Of a stretch of 64,000 nucleotides of DNA, positions 1 to 10,603 are shown piece by piece (position 1 is the stretch's first letter; each line of letters begins with the position of its first letter). The notes beneath the pieces are model-generated. The model did no database searches and was not told the origin of the DNA. It saw nothing but the letters and a program-made list of their open reading frames with translations. The stretch covers positions 1,240,001 to 1,304,000 of the forward strand of contig JAZGTN010000048.1 in NCBI GenBank assembly GCA_037783415.1, in the 5' to 3' direction. The position numbers and the translations under genes were made by a program. Source of the stretch: Leptasterias polaris (taxonomy: Eukaryota; Echinodermata; Asteroidea; Forcipulatida; Asteriidae).

Positions 1-1100
1 CTAACAACCATTCGTTCAAAGGTCGTTTATAAAACCTTTATGTAAATATTTACCAACATTCCACCGACACATCATATTGATGCACGCAATATGTTTTTAA
101 GCATGCAGTAAAAAGTTAGCGCTGAAATCGCACCTGAAATTTTTCCAATTTGCTCTAGGGGATACCACATTTAAAGAAATGTTTTATGTTTATGAATTAA
201 TTTTAAGCATTTCTCATCATAAACGAAGTAAATATTTTACTTCTAAAGTCTACACGACTCGTGCATTTTCAGCATTACCCACAATCTAGGGGGCCTACAA
301 GCATTTTCCAGCATAACCTGTTACTGTAAAAGAAAGTCACACTTCAGTGATTTCGAACACCCCTACAAAAGAAAATCGTGCAACCTGAATGCAGAATTGA
401 ACATTCTTTCAAAATCGCCTGTTCCCATCCCACATCACGAAATTCAACTGAACATATTATTATTATTTCACAAGTATAGAAAAGGGACATGTATTTTGAG
501 TGAGTTTGTAATGTAAACATTTGCTGTAAGTAAAATGTGTTCTAGTAGATTCCATAGAACCCTCCTGTAACATATTTATCCCATGGGCTACTCATGGTTC
601 AAAAACCATTTACAGAAAATTTACGAGAAAAAAATCCAAACAAACAATTATTTCACTATCTCATTTTATCAGAAGAATTTATTGTACTTTCTTCTCGTGA
701 GAACTCTCTATACATACATGTTAGCATTTAAAAAATAACAAATTTAAACTTCCACATCGCAAAGTGATATTACTAAAAAATATCAAATGCTATCATACGC
801 TGACACCCCGAAGCTTCGAATATTTTCGAGGAATAATTGTATAACTATTTTCTTTCAAAATACCTTGATTCAAATGTAAAAACGTCACTTTAAAGGGGAC
901 ATGGGTGTAAGTTGTTGAGAAAGTTTTACAAAGCACGGCAATAAATACCATATTTTTTCCACTGCAATGAAATTTTGTTGGTTGGTTCTGGGTGCAGATT
1001 GGCCAACCTGTAGCCGTCAATCAAACCAAACCACAACTTCCACGCCCACAATGTAAATTTGACAGAAGCACAATTTTCAAGATATGAAGCACTTTATTAC
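1..1100. other. AT-rich sequence, nothing recognised
   Basis: Probably intron of the gene whose first exons are at 1101-1250 and 2127-2153. Short reading frames here, such as one of 75 codons at 793-1020, show no family resemblance. Confidence 0.4.
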
Positions 1101-1250
1101 TGATATCGACGGAAATGTAACTATGGTAGTAAAAACATCAGCAACGTTGTGAACAATATGTGGCCCCCCAAAATGGTCTTGATCAATAATTTTGTGATAT
1201 TCCTCAAGCATTTTTCGCCAAGTACCATTTCTCAAATGAATTTCTCCCTT
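1101..1250 (-). CDS. Candidate second exon of an unrecognised gene
   Basis: The acceptor cttttcctag precedes 50 codons, KGEIHLRNGTWRKMLEEYHK and onward to TTIVTFPSIS, followed by gtaata as a possible donor. Without that donor the frame stops at TGA 1077-1079. Composition is protein-like (WRKMLEEYHKIIDQDHFGG), unlike the AT-rich sequence around it. I do not recognise the family. The rest of the gene would lie beyond the left edge. Confidence 0.45.
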
Positions 1251-2126
1251 CTAGGAAAAGAAAATTGGAAAATATCTTCTTTCCTAAGTATCTGTGATTA
1301 ACAATTCACTTAAAAGTTCTATTGCAGTTTGAACTGAAAACATCAAAAGATATGCAAAGAAAACCAGACGGCTATTTCATGTATGAAAACGGTACTCAGT
1401 GACTACAAATTTTTCATGAAATATAGCCTATGACAAAATGTTATTATAATAAGGCGGATCCGACAATCAGCTTTTGACAACGCGAACCGCTACTTTTGTA
1501 AACTTTTATTTGTACACTTACATTTTCATTAGTTCTTATAAATGCTAAATCTATTAGTTTTTTGTTATTCGGATAATATTGATGAAAATCCGACTTTCAT
1601 AAAATCTCAAAACTGATTTTAAACCTACTACGTACAGATATATTCTATAAAATAATTTCTATTATAAATAACTCAAATTTTCTCAAAGAACTGCCACGCT
1701 GCGCGTCAAACTTCACTTTGAATAGTCCATTGAATGGTAGAATACTTTATTAGGGGCGTGATTATGCCCAAATAGCGTTTCCATTGGCTAAAGCCATCTT
1801 CTGATTGCGCGTGACCAATTAATATTCATTACCCTGTGACAAACTCCGCTAGAAAATGCACTCATAATCACAGTCAGCCTTTTGATTGGACATTATGTAA
1901 CCACACCTGTTTGCAAATTCACATCACACAAGGCGTTTCATTGGATGAATCTCGATGAAGAAGCAACGCAGCAGTGATTGACAAAATAAAAGTACGGCAC
2001 ATAAACCACTATGCACCATCAAAGTACAGTTCATTTAAAACCAATGATTATCTGTTACGCTGTATATTACAATAAACTCTTATCGATAATTATCGATAAC
2101 TTTGAGCTCTAGTCTAAATTTCTTAC
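1251..2126. other. Putative intron 1 with clustered CCAAT-type boxes
   Basis: ATTGG pentamers at 1783-1787, 1885-1889 and 1940-1944 and a CCAAT near 1816 cluster within 170 bases. That is denser than elsewhere and promoter-like. No exon is evident. Confidence 0.3.
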
Positions 2127-2153
2127 CCGTTTGAGCCGAGTGTTTTCGTCCAT
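2127..2153 (-). CDS. Candidate first coding exon of an unrecognised gene
   Basis: On the minus strand an ATG with a favourable context (gcgaaATGG) opens nine codons, MDENTRLKR, directly followed by gtaagaaatt, a strong splice donor. The exon ends in phase 0 and joins in frame to the exon at 1101-1250. It is below ordinary ORF cut-offs. The function is not recognised. It is the same strand as the PDE9A-like gene and starts about 6.8 kb beyond its stop codon. Confidence 0.45.
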
Positions 2154-2420
2154 TTCGCTGGTAACCAACACTCAATGTAACGAATGCATGAGGAAAGAGA
2201 AACCGGATTAGACGTATAACTACTATGTGTTTTCGAAACTGTGGTTCACGCTATCTAGGCCTGGCTGTCCGTTCTGATTCATGATTTAAAAATCGCAAAA
2301 CGCACATATAGTGCTTCGAGAAAGTATTTGGCTTAAACCATGGTTTCCAAAACTTCCACAGAGCAAGGCCATTGCTCTATGGAGTCAGAGCGCTAAACTT
2401 CCTGAACGAAATTTGGCAAA
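2154..2420 (-). promoter_or_regulatory. Possible 5' UTR and promoter of the gene starting at 2153
   Basis: This is sequence immediately upstream (minus strand) of the candidate ATG, somewhat richer in CG dinucleotides than its surroundings. No clear TATA box. The assignment rests only on position. Confidence 0.2.
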
Positions 2421-3400
2421 ACTATATTAACCATTTATTTTACATATTGACAGTTTTTAAAGTTACGAGGAGTAAATCAAAAAGATACAATAATAATTGT
2501 GAACAGCTTTTTCAAAAGTGGTGTACAAAAGATGGGTTGTTATAATGGGGAAATAAAATCAATACATTAAAGGCTTAAGGTCGCGTTTCTTTCTAAAGAG
2601 ATGGTGCAGCATGGGGATTTCAAATTCAAATAATTTGTTGACATTCTCCGGGCACGTTTATCACAAGTTATTCCAACAAAGGGATTCGCAAAAGAGGGCG
2701 TTTTTGTCTCTTTCCAAAGTTAAGACTAAACTTGGCCCGATTTCATACAGCTGCTCAGGCAGACAACAGTACATAACAATTTTCTGCCGAGAAAAAATAA
2801 TCAGGAAAACAATTACAGACGGTATAAATGATGTGGTAATTTGCCTGGTAACCATATTCTGGTAAGCATATAATAATTAGTTTGTGCTTTGAGCAGCTCA
2901 ATGAAATTGAGCTTGGGTTATTGTTACACAAGACTTGCACTGTCTAAAGTGTGTTTTTGAGATAATACTCTTTTATTTTTCTTCTTCTTTTGGGGGAAAA
3001 TAAGTTGTTATGTTTGATTATGTGGCCCTATAGCAATATCTTTGTGTGAAACAAGGACAGTTTAAAAGCAAGACTGTTCGTTTCAATACTTAAAAATTAT
3101 AATTGCTCAAAACAATTGATAGAGTAAATAAAAATTTCCTCATTTTGGCAACACAAAAAGTATCAAACCCTGTCCCTTGTCATAATTGAAGAGAAATTGG
3201 CAATTTAACAAAATAAAATAAAACTAAAAATACATTAACAGACATTTGACATTATAGTTTTCTCTCAAACGATTGCTCAGTTTTCACCCCCCCCCCCCCC
3301 CCCGATTGTAGTAAAAGCACACTTTTAGCACCATTTGTATTGGTCAAAATTGTTCACCTTTGTTTATCTCAAGCTAATTTAGATGGTGTGCATTTTTTAA
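2421..3400. other. AT-rich flank with a degraded foldback copy
   Basis: 2727-2925 is a decayed relative of the GGGCCCAATTTCA foldback family, opening cccgatttcatacagctgct. A run of about 17 C lies at 3287-3303. Otherwise nothing recognised. Confidence 0.4.
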
Positions 3401-3745
3401 AGCATGCAGACAACATTGGTAATTGTCGAACATCAGTATCCACACTTGATGTGACCCAACATAAACATGAAATAACAAACCTGTGAAAGTTTAAGCTCAA
3501 TCGGTCATCGGAGTTACGAGAAAAGAGTGACAGATCCCCTCACTGTTTACACTGGTTTCATACGTCCGATTTCAGACTCCACCCGTCAAAACTAATTTTG
3601 CTACGTTTTTTCAAAAACTATAAGATGATAGGTAACAATTTTCAAGGAAGTTTTTACACCATCACCACCTTTCATATCATGTTAAGTTATATGTAAATAT
3701 GTGAGCATTTATATTTTCAATCTTACCAATGTTATACACATGCTT
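3401..3745 (+). mobile_element. TTAA-flanked MITE, family B
   Basis: Flanked by TTAA at 3397-3400 and 3746-3749. It shares with the copies at 12094, 50168 and 54532 the internal phrases cttgatgtgacccaacat and gaaataacaaacctgtga, and the right end accaatgttatacac. No coding capacity. Confidence 0.75.
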
Positions 3746-4299
3746 TTAAGTAAAAACAAATTATTGAAATATTTGTTCCAGTATTGCGAAACACTCATTG
3801 TATACAATCAATTAACAAGTCAGTGTTTTTCACGAAGATGTATGGTCATCACATCATCAGCATTTACATAATGCCGACATCTTCGTCATGTACCCTGTGT
3901 ATAATAGCAAGAGTGAATACCGATCTCAGAATACCAAAAAGGGGACAGCCCATCAGTCCCTCTCTCCAACGGGAGAAAAACGCGACGCAAGCACGATGTT
4001 TGTGTTGTAGTCCGATACCAGAACATATTTTACAAAGGACGAACTTCTAGTATTCGGATTTGAAAACTTTAAATTAGTTTTTTAAAACTAATTAAATATA
4101 CATTTAACCATAAAGAACCCTTGAAGTTTTGCAGCAAAATAATACATCTTTGTATGACTTAATGTTGACGAACTTACATCAACTAAAATAAACAAATATA
4201 ACACTTGATTCCAAGACAATGTTTTGTACACTTTAGAAAGGCAACAATCTTTTCAATTAACTAGCACTGATTTTGACCTTTGAACCCTGACCCCGAGGC
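3746..4299. other. No recognised content
   Basis: An 88-codon plus-strand frame at 3784-4050 has no splice context or family match. Confidence 0.4.
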
Positions 4300-4659
4300 C
4301 TGCCCAATTTCTTAAAGCTGCTTAAGCAGAAAATAATACTGCTTAACAATCTGATAAGCAAAAATGAGCAGGATACCAGTCACTGATTTGACATGGTATT
4401 TTGGTTGGTAACGTAAGTCAGGTAAGCGCAAATTGATTGTGCTTAGCTACTTTTTATGCCTAAGCAGGGCCCAATTTCATAGAGCTGCTTAAGCACAAAA
4501 AGTAGCTAAGCACAACAAAATTTCGCTTACCAGAATAAGGTTACCAGCCAAACTACCATGTCCCATGTACAATTTGTGACTGGTATCCTGCTCACTTCTG
4601 CTTAGCAGACAATTGTTAAGCAATATTTTCTGCATAAGCAGCTCCGTGAAATTGGGCCC
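4300..4659. mobile_element. Foldback element, one full copy with an inverted partial copy
   Basis: 4467-4659 begins GGGCCCAATTTCAtagagct and ends with its complement, giving a palindromic element of 193 bp with TGCTTAAGCA-type arms. 4300-4466 is a related copy in opposite orientation abutting it. Relatives lie at 2727-2925, 39186-39243 and 54306-54447. Confidence 0.8.
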
Positions 4660-5705
4660 ATGTTCAGATAAAACCTTGCATAACATCAGGTTAGTGGTAT
4701 CTTTGAGCTGTGAGCACTAATCATTGAGAAGTGCTGAATCAAACAGAAGAACACTTTGGGATTGACAGTTGAGAATTCGGACAATTGGCTGAGGTATTCT
4801 TTTGAGATTTCCCTGACAAAAAACAAATAAATGTTAGAAAAAAATTTCAGTTAGGAACGACAGAATGACTTCGACTAGGAAATGGAGAAAAAGTATAGCC
4901 TGCCCTAAAACTTCCTGTTGTGAGTTCCGCCAAGATAACTAAAATACCAACTTTGACAAAATCTGTCTCTGTTACAATTTAGAAACAGAAGGCAATTTCG
5001 TAAATGCAAAGTAGGTTCCCGGGAAACAAGAACATTCTATAACTGAAAGTGTCTTGCAAGATAAAAAGATTGCAGTCTTTCTAGAAAAAGTAGTTTTTAA
5101 TTTGTGTTACTTGTCAGTTTTATTTATAATAGTATTTACAAACTCTACATTCACTTGATCTATTATCATACATATAAATAAACTAAAATAACTATTTGCT
5201 TTTATTCAAAATTATTAAAACTTTATGTTATCTTAAAAATCAAATATCTTATTGATTTTGTTTTGGTTAAAACATATAATAGCTTCGCAATCACATAAAT
5301 ATAAAACTCTGCTATAACTCTTTAAAAGTAATCAACGACTGTTTCATGTACAATAATTTGCAATATTATAAAGATCCAGACAACCTGTTGGTGCAGGATT
5401 TTCCCAGGTGAAGATTATCCGGAGGACTGTTCGAGGAAACCTTTTACACAATTTCCCATTATTTTTTTCCTAAAGCAGGTTTAATATGATTGAAGAAATG
5501 TAATATATGACACATGTAATCACTTTTTTGTTGAACATCTATCTGATGTTTTTTTCTTTCAAAATGTTAAATCACAAAGATAATTTGTTTTATTCGGGGA
5601 TTAATCGAACCTTGATTTGAATCTTGATGGGAATTTCTACAGATACTTCCATATCTTTCTGAATGGCAAAAATCCTTAAGGATATGTTCATTAAAAACTG
5701 TCATA
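4660..5705. other. AT-rich sequence, nothing recognised
   Basis: No long reading frame, repeat arm or splice pattern stands out. Confidence 0.4.
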
Positions 5706-6047
5706 TACACTGGTACCACAGACTGCCACAAAGTACCAGACCTTATAGGCTAGCATTGGGTGAATGTGTTTCTTCTGTTTGTCCAGCTGGCACTGGTACC
5801 ACAGACTGCCACTAAGTACCATACCTTCCAGGCTAGCATTGGCTATATGGGTTTCTTCTGTTTGTACAGCTGGCACTGGTAATGCAGACTGCCACAAAGT
5901 ACCACACCTTCCAGGCAAGCATTGGGTACATGGGTTTCTTCTGTTTGTCCAGCTGGCACTGGTACCGCAGACAGCCACAAAGTACCACACCTTCCAGGCA
6001 AGCATTGGGTACATGGGTTTCTTCTGTTTGTCCAGCTGGCACTGGTA
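5706..6047. repeat. Tandem repeat, unit 81 bp, about four copies
   Basis: The phrase ctggcactggtaccacagac and its variants recur every 81 bases. Since 81 is divisible by three, reading frames stay open on both strands and give artefact peptides with HWYHR or QCQLDKQKK repeats. Confidence 0.9.
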
Positions 6048-6833
6048 AACTCAATGGGATCTTCCCTATTAATTCCAAAAGGAATATCCTATGGATATTT
6101 GCATGACATAGCATCCCTCAAAATTTTATGGAACATTTCGCAGAAGAAAACAATATATAAAAATGTATTTGCTTTTTCAAAATTCAATTACATTACTCAC
6201 TACATGGTATAAACAGAAAATAATTTGGTTTTTTTCCCCCACTTTCTCACTGATATTTCTAACATCTACGGTTAAAATCTTGACAAAATACTTACTATTT
6301 ATATATTCGGCTTAATTCCTGAAAAGTCATCAGTATGTAGGAGCCCCATAAAGCAGCACAGAAGTCAAAATTTGGATGGAAATCGTAAAAAGTCATCCCA
6401 GTATTCATGCAAAATGCTATAATTGTTAATAAAATTATAATTTAGAGCTTTTATTGGACAATGCTTTCGACTGAAGATAGTGATGACAAATATTAAAACT
6501 CCATGGAAAATTCTGGTTATTCTGATAATTCAAGTGAGTATGTGGCCTCCATAGGAAAGATCAAAGAAAAATTCAAAAGTTTGAATCTGTACGAATGAAC
6601 ACATTAAAATTGTATAAATGGTTGAAGTTATATCGTAAACCAAAGAGTACTCTTCAGGCTGCCTGGTGTCTCAACCCCTTATTCATTGAATAGCCAGTGG
6701 GACCAGTTAGCTCGTCATTTCACTAGTCCGTCACCTTTTCCACAAGTCCATATTTCATGAGGTATGCTTGTTCACATTGAAATAGCCAGCCCGACCACTT
6801 GGAGAGATCTTTCACTGGTCCTGTGGTGTTTAA
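6048..6833. other. No recognised content
   Basis: AT-rich. No repeat or coding signal that I can support. Confidence 0.4.
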
Positions 6834-7189
6834 AGGCAAAGTATACCTTTGGTTTTTGCAACCGTTTGATTGTTTTAATCCTGTGAAAATTTCACTTCAA
6901 AAGGTGGTCGCATTTTTGAGATATCACCGAAAAACCGGAGCGAATGTATTTCCACACAGGAAGAATATTCCCTATAGGAATACACAGTCTGAGAAGCGTT
7001 ACGGCCGTAACACTTCTCAGATTCAAATTTGGGGGGATAAAAAGTGATATTTTTTTTCCATAGCCGCAGTACTTCGAAGTGAAAAGTTTCTCAAAATGCA
7101 TTATACTATCCAAAGCTGCTGTACTTCTTACCAAGTAAGTTTTTATTGCCATTAATTTTCAGAGTCATTACCAAACGTGTACCTTCCCT
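6834..7189 (+). mobile_element. TTAA-flanked MITE, family A
   Basis: Flanked by TTAA (6830-6833 and 7190-7193), with termini AGGCAAAGTATAC and, reversed, AGGGAAGGTACAC. Copies at 35606-35979 and 61081-61437. TTAA target duplication is the hallmark of piggyBac-type transposition. No transposase is encoded. Confidence 0.82.
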
Positions 7190-7630
7190 TTAAGTAGCAG
7201 TAAAACTTGACAACATATTGCAGAATTCATCTCGGTAAAACCCACTCCAAGTCCATCAACAAATGGATTTTGCTCAGTTATTATACATTTATAGGCTAGG
7301 CTTGCCGAGTCCATCGACTGAGTAACCATAAGGAGTTGCATTCTCAGAATCAGGGGCCTTTTGAGACTCCGTTAAGAACCAAACCAGGGCGCTTATGTAA
7401 GATGCGAAGCACACCACTTCAATCAGCATTATTGTCTGAGACACCAATCTGATGATGGCATTGATGGATTCAGAATGATCTACCAAACCTGTTTTACAGA
7501 TTTCTTCTCATTTAGCAGTCAAGTTAAAACAATAATGCTGTTGGAATTATAAATGTTAAGAATTTTCTTGAAACGACCCCAACCAAGATGCGCCATGCTC
7601 TGCATATAAAAGCTAGGCAGACTGATTCAA
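7190..7630. other. No recognised content
   Basis: Unique-looking sequence between the family A MITE and the minisatellite. Confidence 0.4.
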
Positions 7631-8554
7631 TCAAAGTCCACTGGTTTAGTACTCCAAACCACTGGTTTGGTACTTAGTCCATTGGTTTGGTACTCAAGTC
7701 CACTGGTCTGGTACTCAAGTCCACTGGTTTGGTACTCAAGCCCACTGGTTTGGTACTAAGTCCACTGGTCTAGTACTCAAATCCACTGGTTTGGTACTCA
7801 AGTCCACTGGTCTGGTACTCAAGTCCACTGGTTTGGTACTAAGTCCACTGGTTTGGTACTCAAGCCCACTGGTTTGGTACTAAGTCCACTGGTCTAGTAC
7901 TCAAGTCCACTGGCTTTGGAACTAAAGTCCACTGGTTTAGTACTCAAGTCCACTGGTCTAGTACTCAAATCCACTGGTCTAGTACTCAAATCCACTGGTT
8001 TGGTACTCAAATCCATTGGTTTGGTACTCAAGTCCATTGGTTTGGTACTCAAGTCCACTGGTCTGGTACTCAAGCCCACTGGTTTGGTACTAAGTCCACT
8101 GGTCTAGTACTCAAATCCACTGGTTTGGTACTCAAGTCCATTGGTTTGTACTCAAGTCCATTGGTTTGATACTCAAGTCCATTGGTTTGGTACTAAGTCC
8201 ACTGGTTTGGTACTCAAGCCCACTGGTTTGGTACTAAGTCCACTGGTCTAGTAATCAAGTCCACTGATTTGGAACTCAAGTCCACTGGTCTAGTACTCAA
8301 GTCAACTGGCTTTGGAACTAAAGTCCGCTGGTTTGGAAAAGTCCGCTGGTTTAGTACTCAAGTCCACTGGTCTAGTACTCAAGTCCACTGATTTGGAACT
8401 CAAGTCCACTGGTCTAGTATTCAAGTCAACTGGCTTTGGAACTAAAGTCCACTGGTTTAGTACTCATGTCCACTGGTTTGAAACTCAAAGTCCACTGGTT
8501 TATTAGACAAACCAACTGACAAAAAGTCCACTTATTTGGCACTCAAGTCCACTG
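7631..8554. repeat. Minisatellite, unit about 20-21 bp, over 40 copies
   Basis: Units follow actcaagtccactggtttgg with variants (tctagt, tttggt, one-base length changes). Frames translate as LKSTGLV or LSTKPVD repeats and are not genes. It lies 0.4-1.3 kb past the PDE9A-like stop codon. A minus-strand AATAAA at 8499-8504 falls at its edge. Confidence 0.95.
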
Positions 8555-8916
8555 TTTTTAAAACTGTTTGCTGCTGAAACTTCCGTGATTGATATCAGCT
8601 TGGAGTCAAAACAATTTTGGACCTTCGTATTGGTCTTTTGATGGGCAAAGTGATGTATCATGGTCTGTTTGTCTTGAAAATCCATCCGTGAGTGGTACAA
8701 CATCGCGACAGCACACAAGTTGAAGACAGGTTCTAGACAAGTACCCAATATTATTAGCACACACATAAACACACCTCTATCACCCCATTCGTCACCCCAA
8801 TCGTCACCCCGTCTCTCACCCTCACTCTTACCCTCTTTGTCTCATCATAATAAACCATAGCATCGCTTGGGGAAGGATCCTATGAAACAGTCTCTTATGC
8901 AACATCGGAGTTCCTG
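8555..8916 (-). other. Probable 3' UTR of the PDE9A-like gene
   Basis: Sequence directly after the TGA at 8917 on the minus strand. The nearest clear minus-strand AATAAA is at 8499-8504, so the transcript may extend into the minisatellite edge. Inferred from position. Confidence 0.35.
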
Positions 8917-9195
8917 TCATTTTGGGTTACCCCTGACCTTCGACGACCCCCCAACCTTTGACATGCTGAGATTTGTTCGGACTACTTTCTTGTCGGTGGC
9001 GTTGCTCATCGCAGCGTCACCGTTCTGTTTAATGGCCGGTGTTGTGGAGCCGTTTGTGGAGTTGATCTTGGGCATCTCGCCGTTGGCTTGCCTCGTTTTG
9101 TCGTTCTCCGTTTTCTTCCGTTTCTCCTCCTCCATGGCCTTGGCCATCTCTGAGTAGTAGTTGAGGGCTTTTCTCACCGGCTCAATGATGTGTTC
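8917..9195 (-). CDS. PDE9A: PDE9A-like terminal coding exon
   Basis: The acceptor is atttttag, and 92 codons are followed by TGA at 8917-8919. It begins [19 protein letters not shown], the end of the catalytic fold. An E/K-rich helix follows, then a Ser/Asn/Gly/Lys-rich, probably disordered tail ending SSKVRGNPK. The tail does not resemble the human C-terminus, as expected for this fast-evolving region. The intron before it is short, 168 bp. Confidence 0.92.
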   Translation of the reverse strand, partial: EHIIEPVRKALNYYSEMAKAMEEEKRKKTENDKTRQANGEMPKINSTNGSTTPAIKQNGDAAMSNATDKKVVRTNLSMSKVGGSSKVRGNPK

Positions 9196-10556
9196 CTAAA
9201 AATGGAAATAATGCCAACATTAACAAAGAAATCATTCATTACCCTCATCCTCCCGAATCGTCTTCATAAAATTGGGAGGTTTGCATGAAATGAGGACTGT
9301 AGGCCTAAATAACAATTGCTCATCATTGGGAAAGGCATACCAATTTATCTTGTGCGTACTTACATCCAGTTTGGGAAGTAACAATCCAATTGCCTCAAAG
9401 AGTGGAAGCAGAACAAACCGGATGAAACCAGTTTGTGATGAAGGTTTGGTCACCTTCTCTCTGTCCATAAATGGTGCCACTGGTAACCCTTCAAGCTTCT
9501 CTACATCACTCTGTAACAAACAAATCAAGAATACCATCACCAGTCAAGCTTTCTGATTGGTTAACTTTACAGCCTTGAAAGAAAACAGCTGTCTAACAGT
9601 TCTCTAAACTGAAATGGTTGGAACACAATATTTTTCTTAATCAAAATACTGCCTTCTGTTGGAAAAGAGCAAAACAATTGTTTTAAAAATAAAATTGAAA
9701 AATAAAAGCAAATTTACACTCTTCAAAACTTAGCAGGAAAGTCAAAAGCTTATTGCCATTGGTCTTGTAATCATTGAAATACTGGAACTGGTGACTCCCT
9801 CAGGTTGTGATTCATCTTTGTGACTTTATGATCCCCAAACTGCTGATTAACATTGGAAAGCTTTACTCCACAAATGACAATAATAATAATGTGTATTTTT
9901 CAAGCCAAGTAGGCCCCTCAAAGAACCTTACAACATTATTAACCCTTTTCGGGCTCTAAGCATTCCTGAAACCAACCATCTCAACAGTATGCAGCACCGG
10001 CCGGCAAACAAATTGTCACAAAGGATGCTAATCATTAGTTTCTTCCCTCTCAAAAAGCGCTGTTTGGTAAAACTCTTAGCAATAATGCCTGTCGGCCTAG
10101 GGAAACATGCAAATGTAGCAATCCACTCTACAGGTAATGTATGAGTGATGTAGACTCTACCCTCGCAGGTACACATTTACCGTAATTTCCTGCGTATAAG
10201 GCGCTTGGCGTATAAGGCTCAGTACCATCAAATTACCAAAATAGGATTCAAGAGTTAACAGATAAGGCGCACCGCCGCACAAGGCGCTACGTAACTTTCA
10301 TATTATACACGCTCCCCATACTGCTGGTACATGTACATCAACCCATAAGATGCAGTGATTTTGTATTACCTTTGTAAGTCAGATAAGACGGGTCTTATAC
10401 GCAGGATATTATGGTACTCCTGGGTAATGAGAGGCACTTACATTTAAGTGTCTCACTCAAGAACACAAGTGTCATGACCGGGATTCGAACCCACACACCA
10501 ATGACTCATCCACCTGAACTTCAGTTTGATGCGCTAGACGGCTCGGCCACGATATC

Positions 10557-10603
<47 letters not shown>

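Noticed and set aside
5691..6212. Overlapping open frames on both strands, up to 107 codons
   Set aside because: All are produced by the 81-bp tandem repeat, whose length keeps frames open.
8867..9157. Plus-strand frame with hydrophobic stretch
   Set aside because: It is the shadow of the terminal PDE9A-like exon on the opposite strand.
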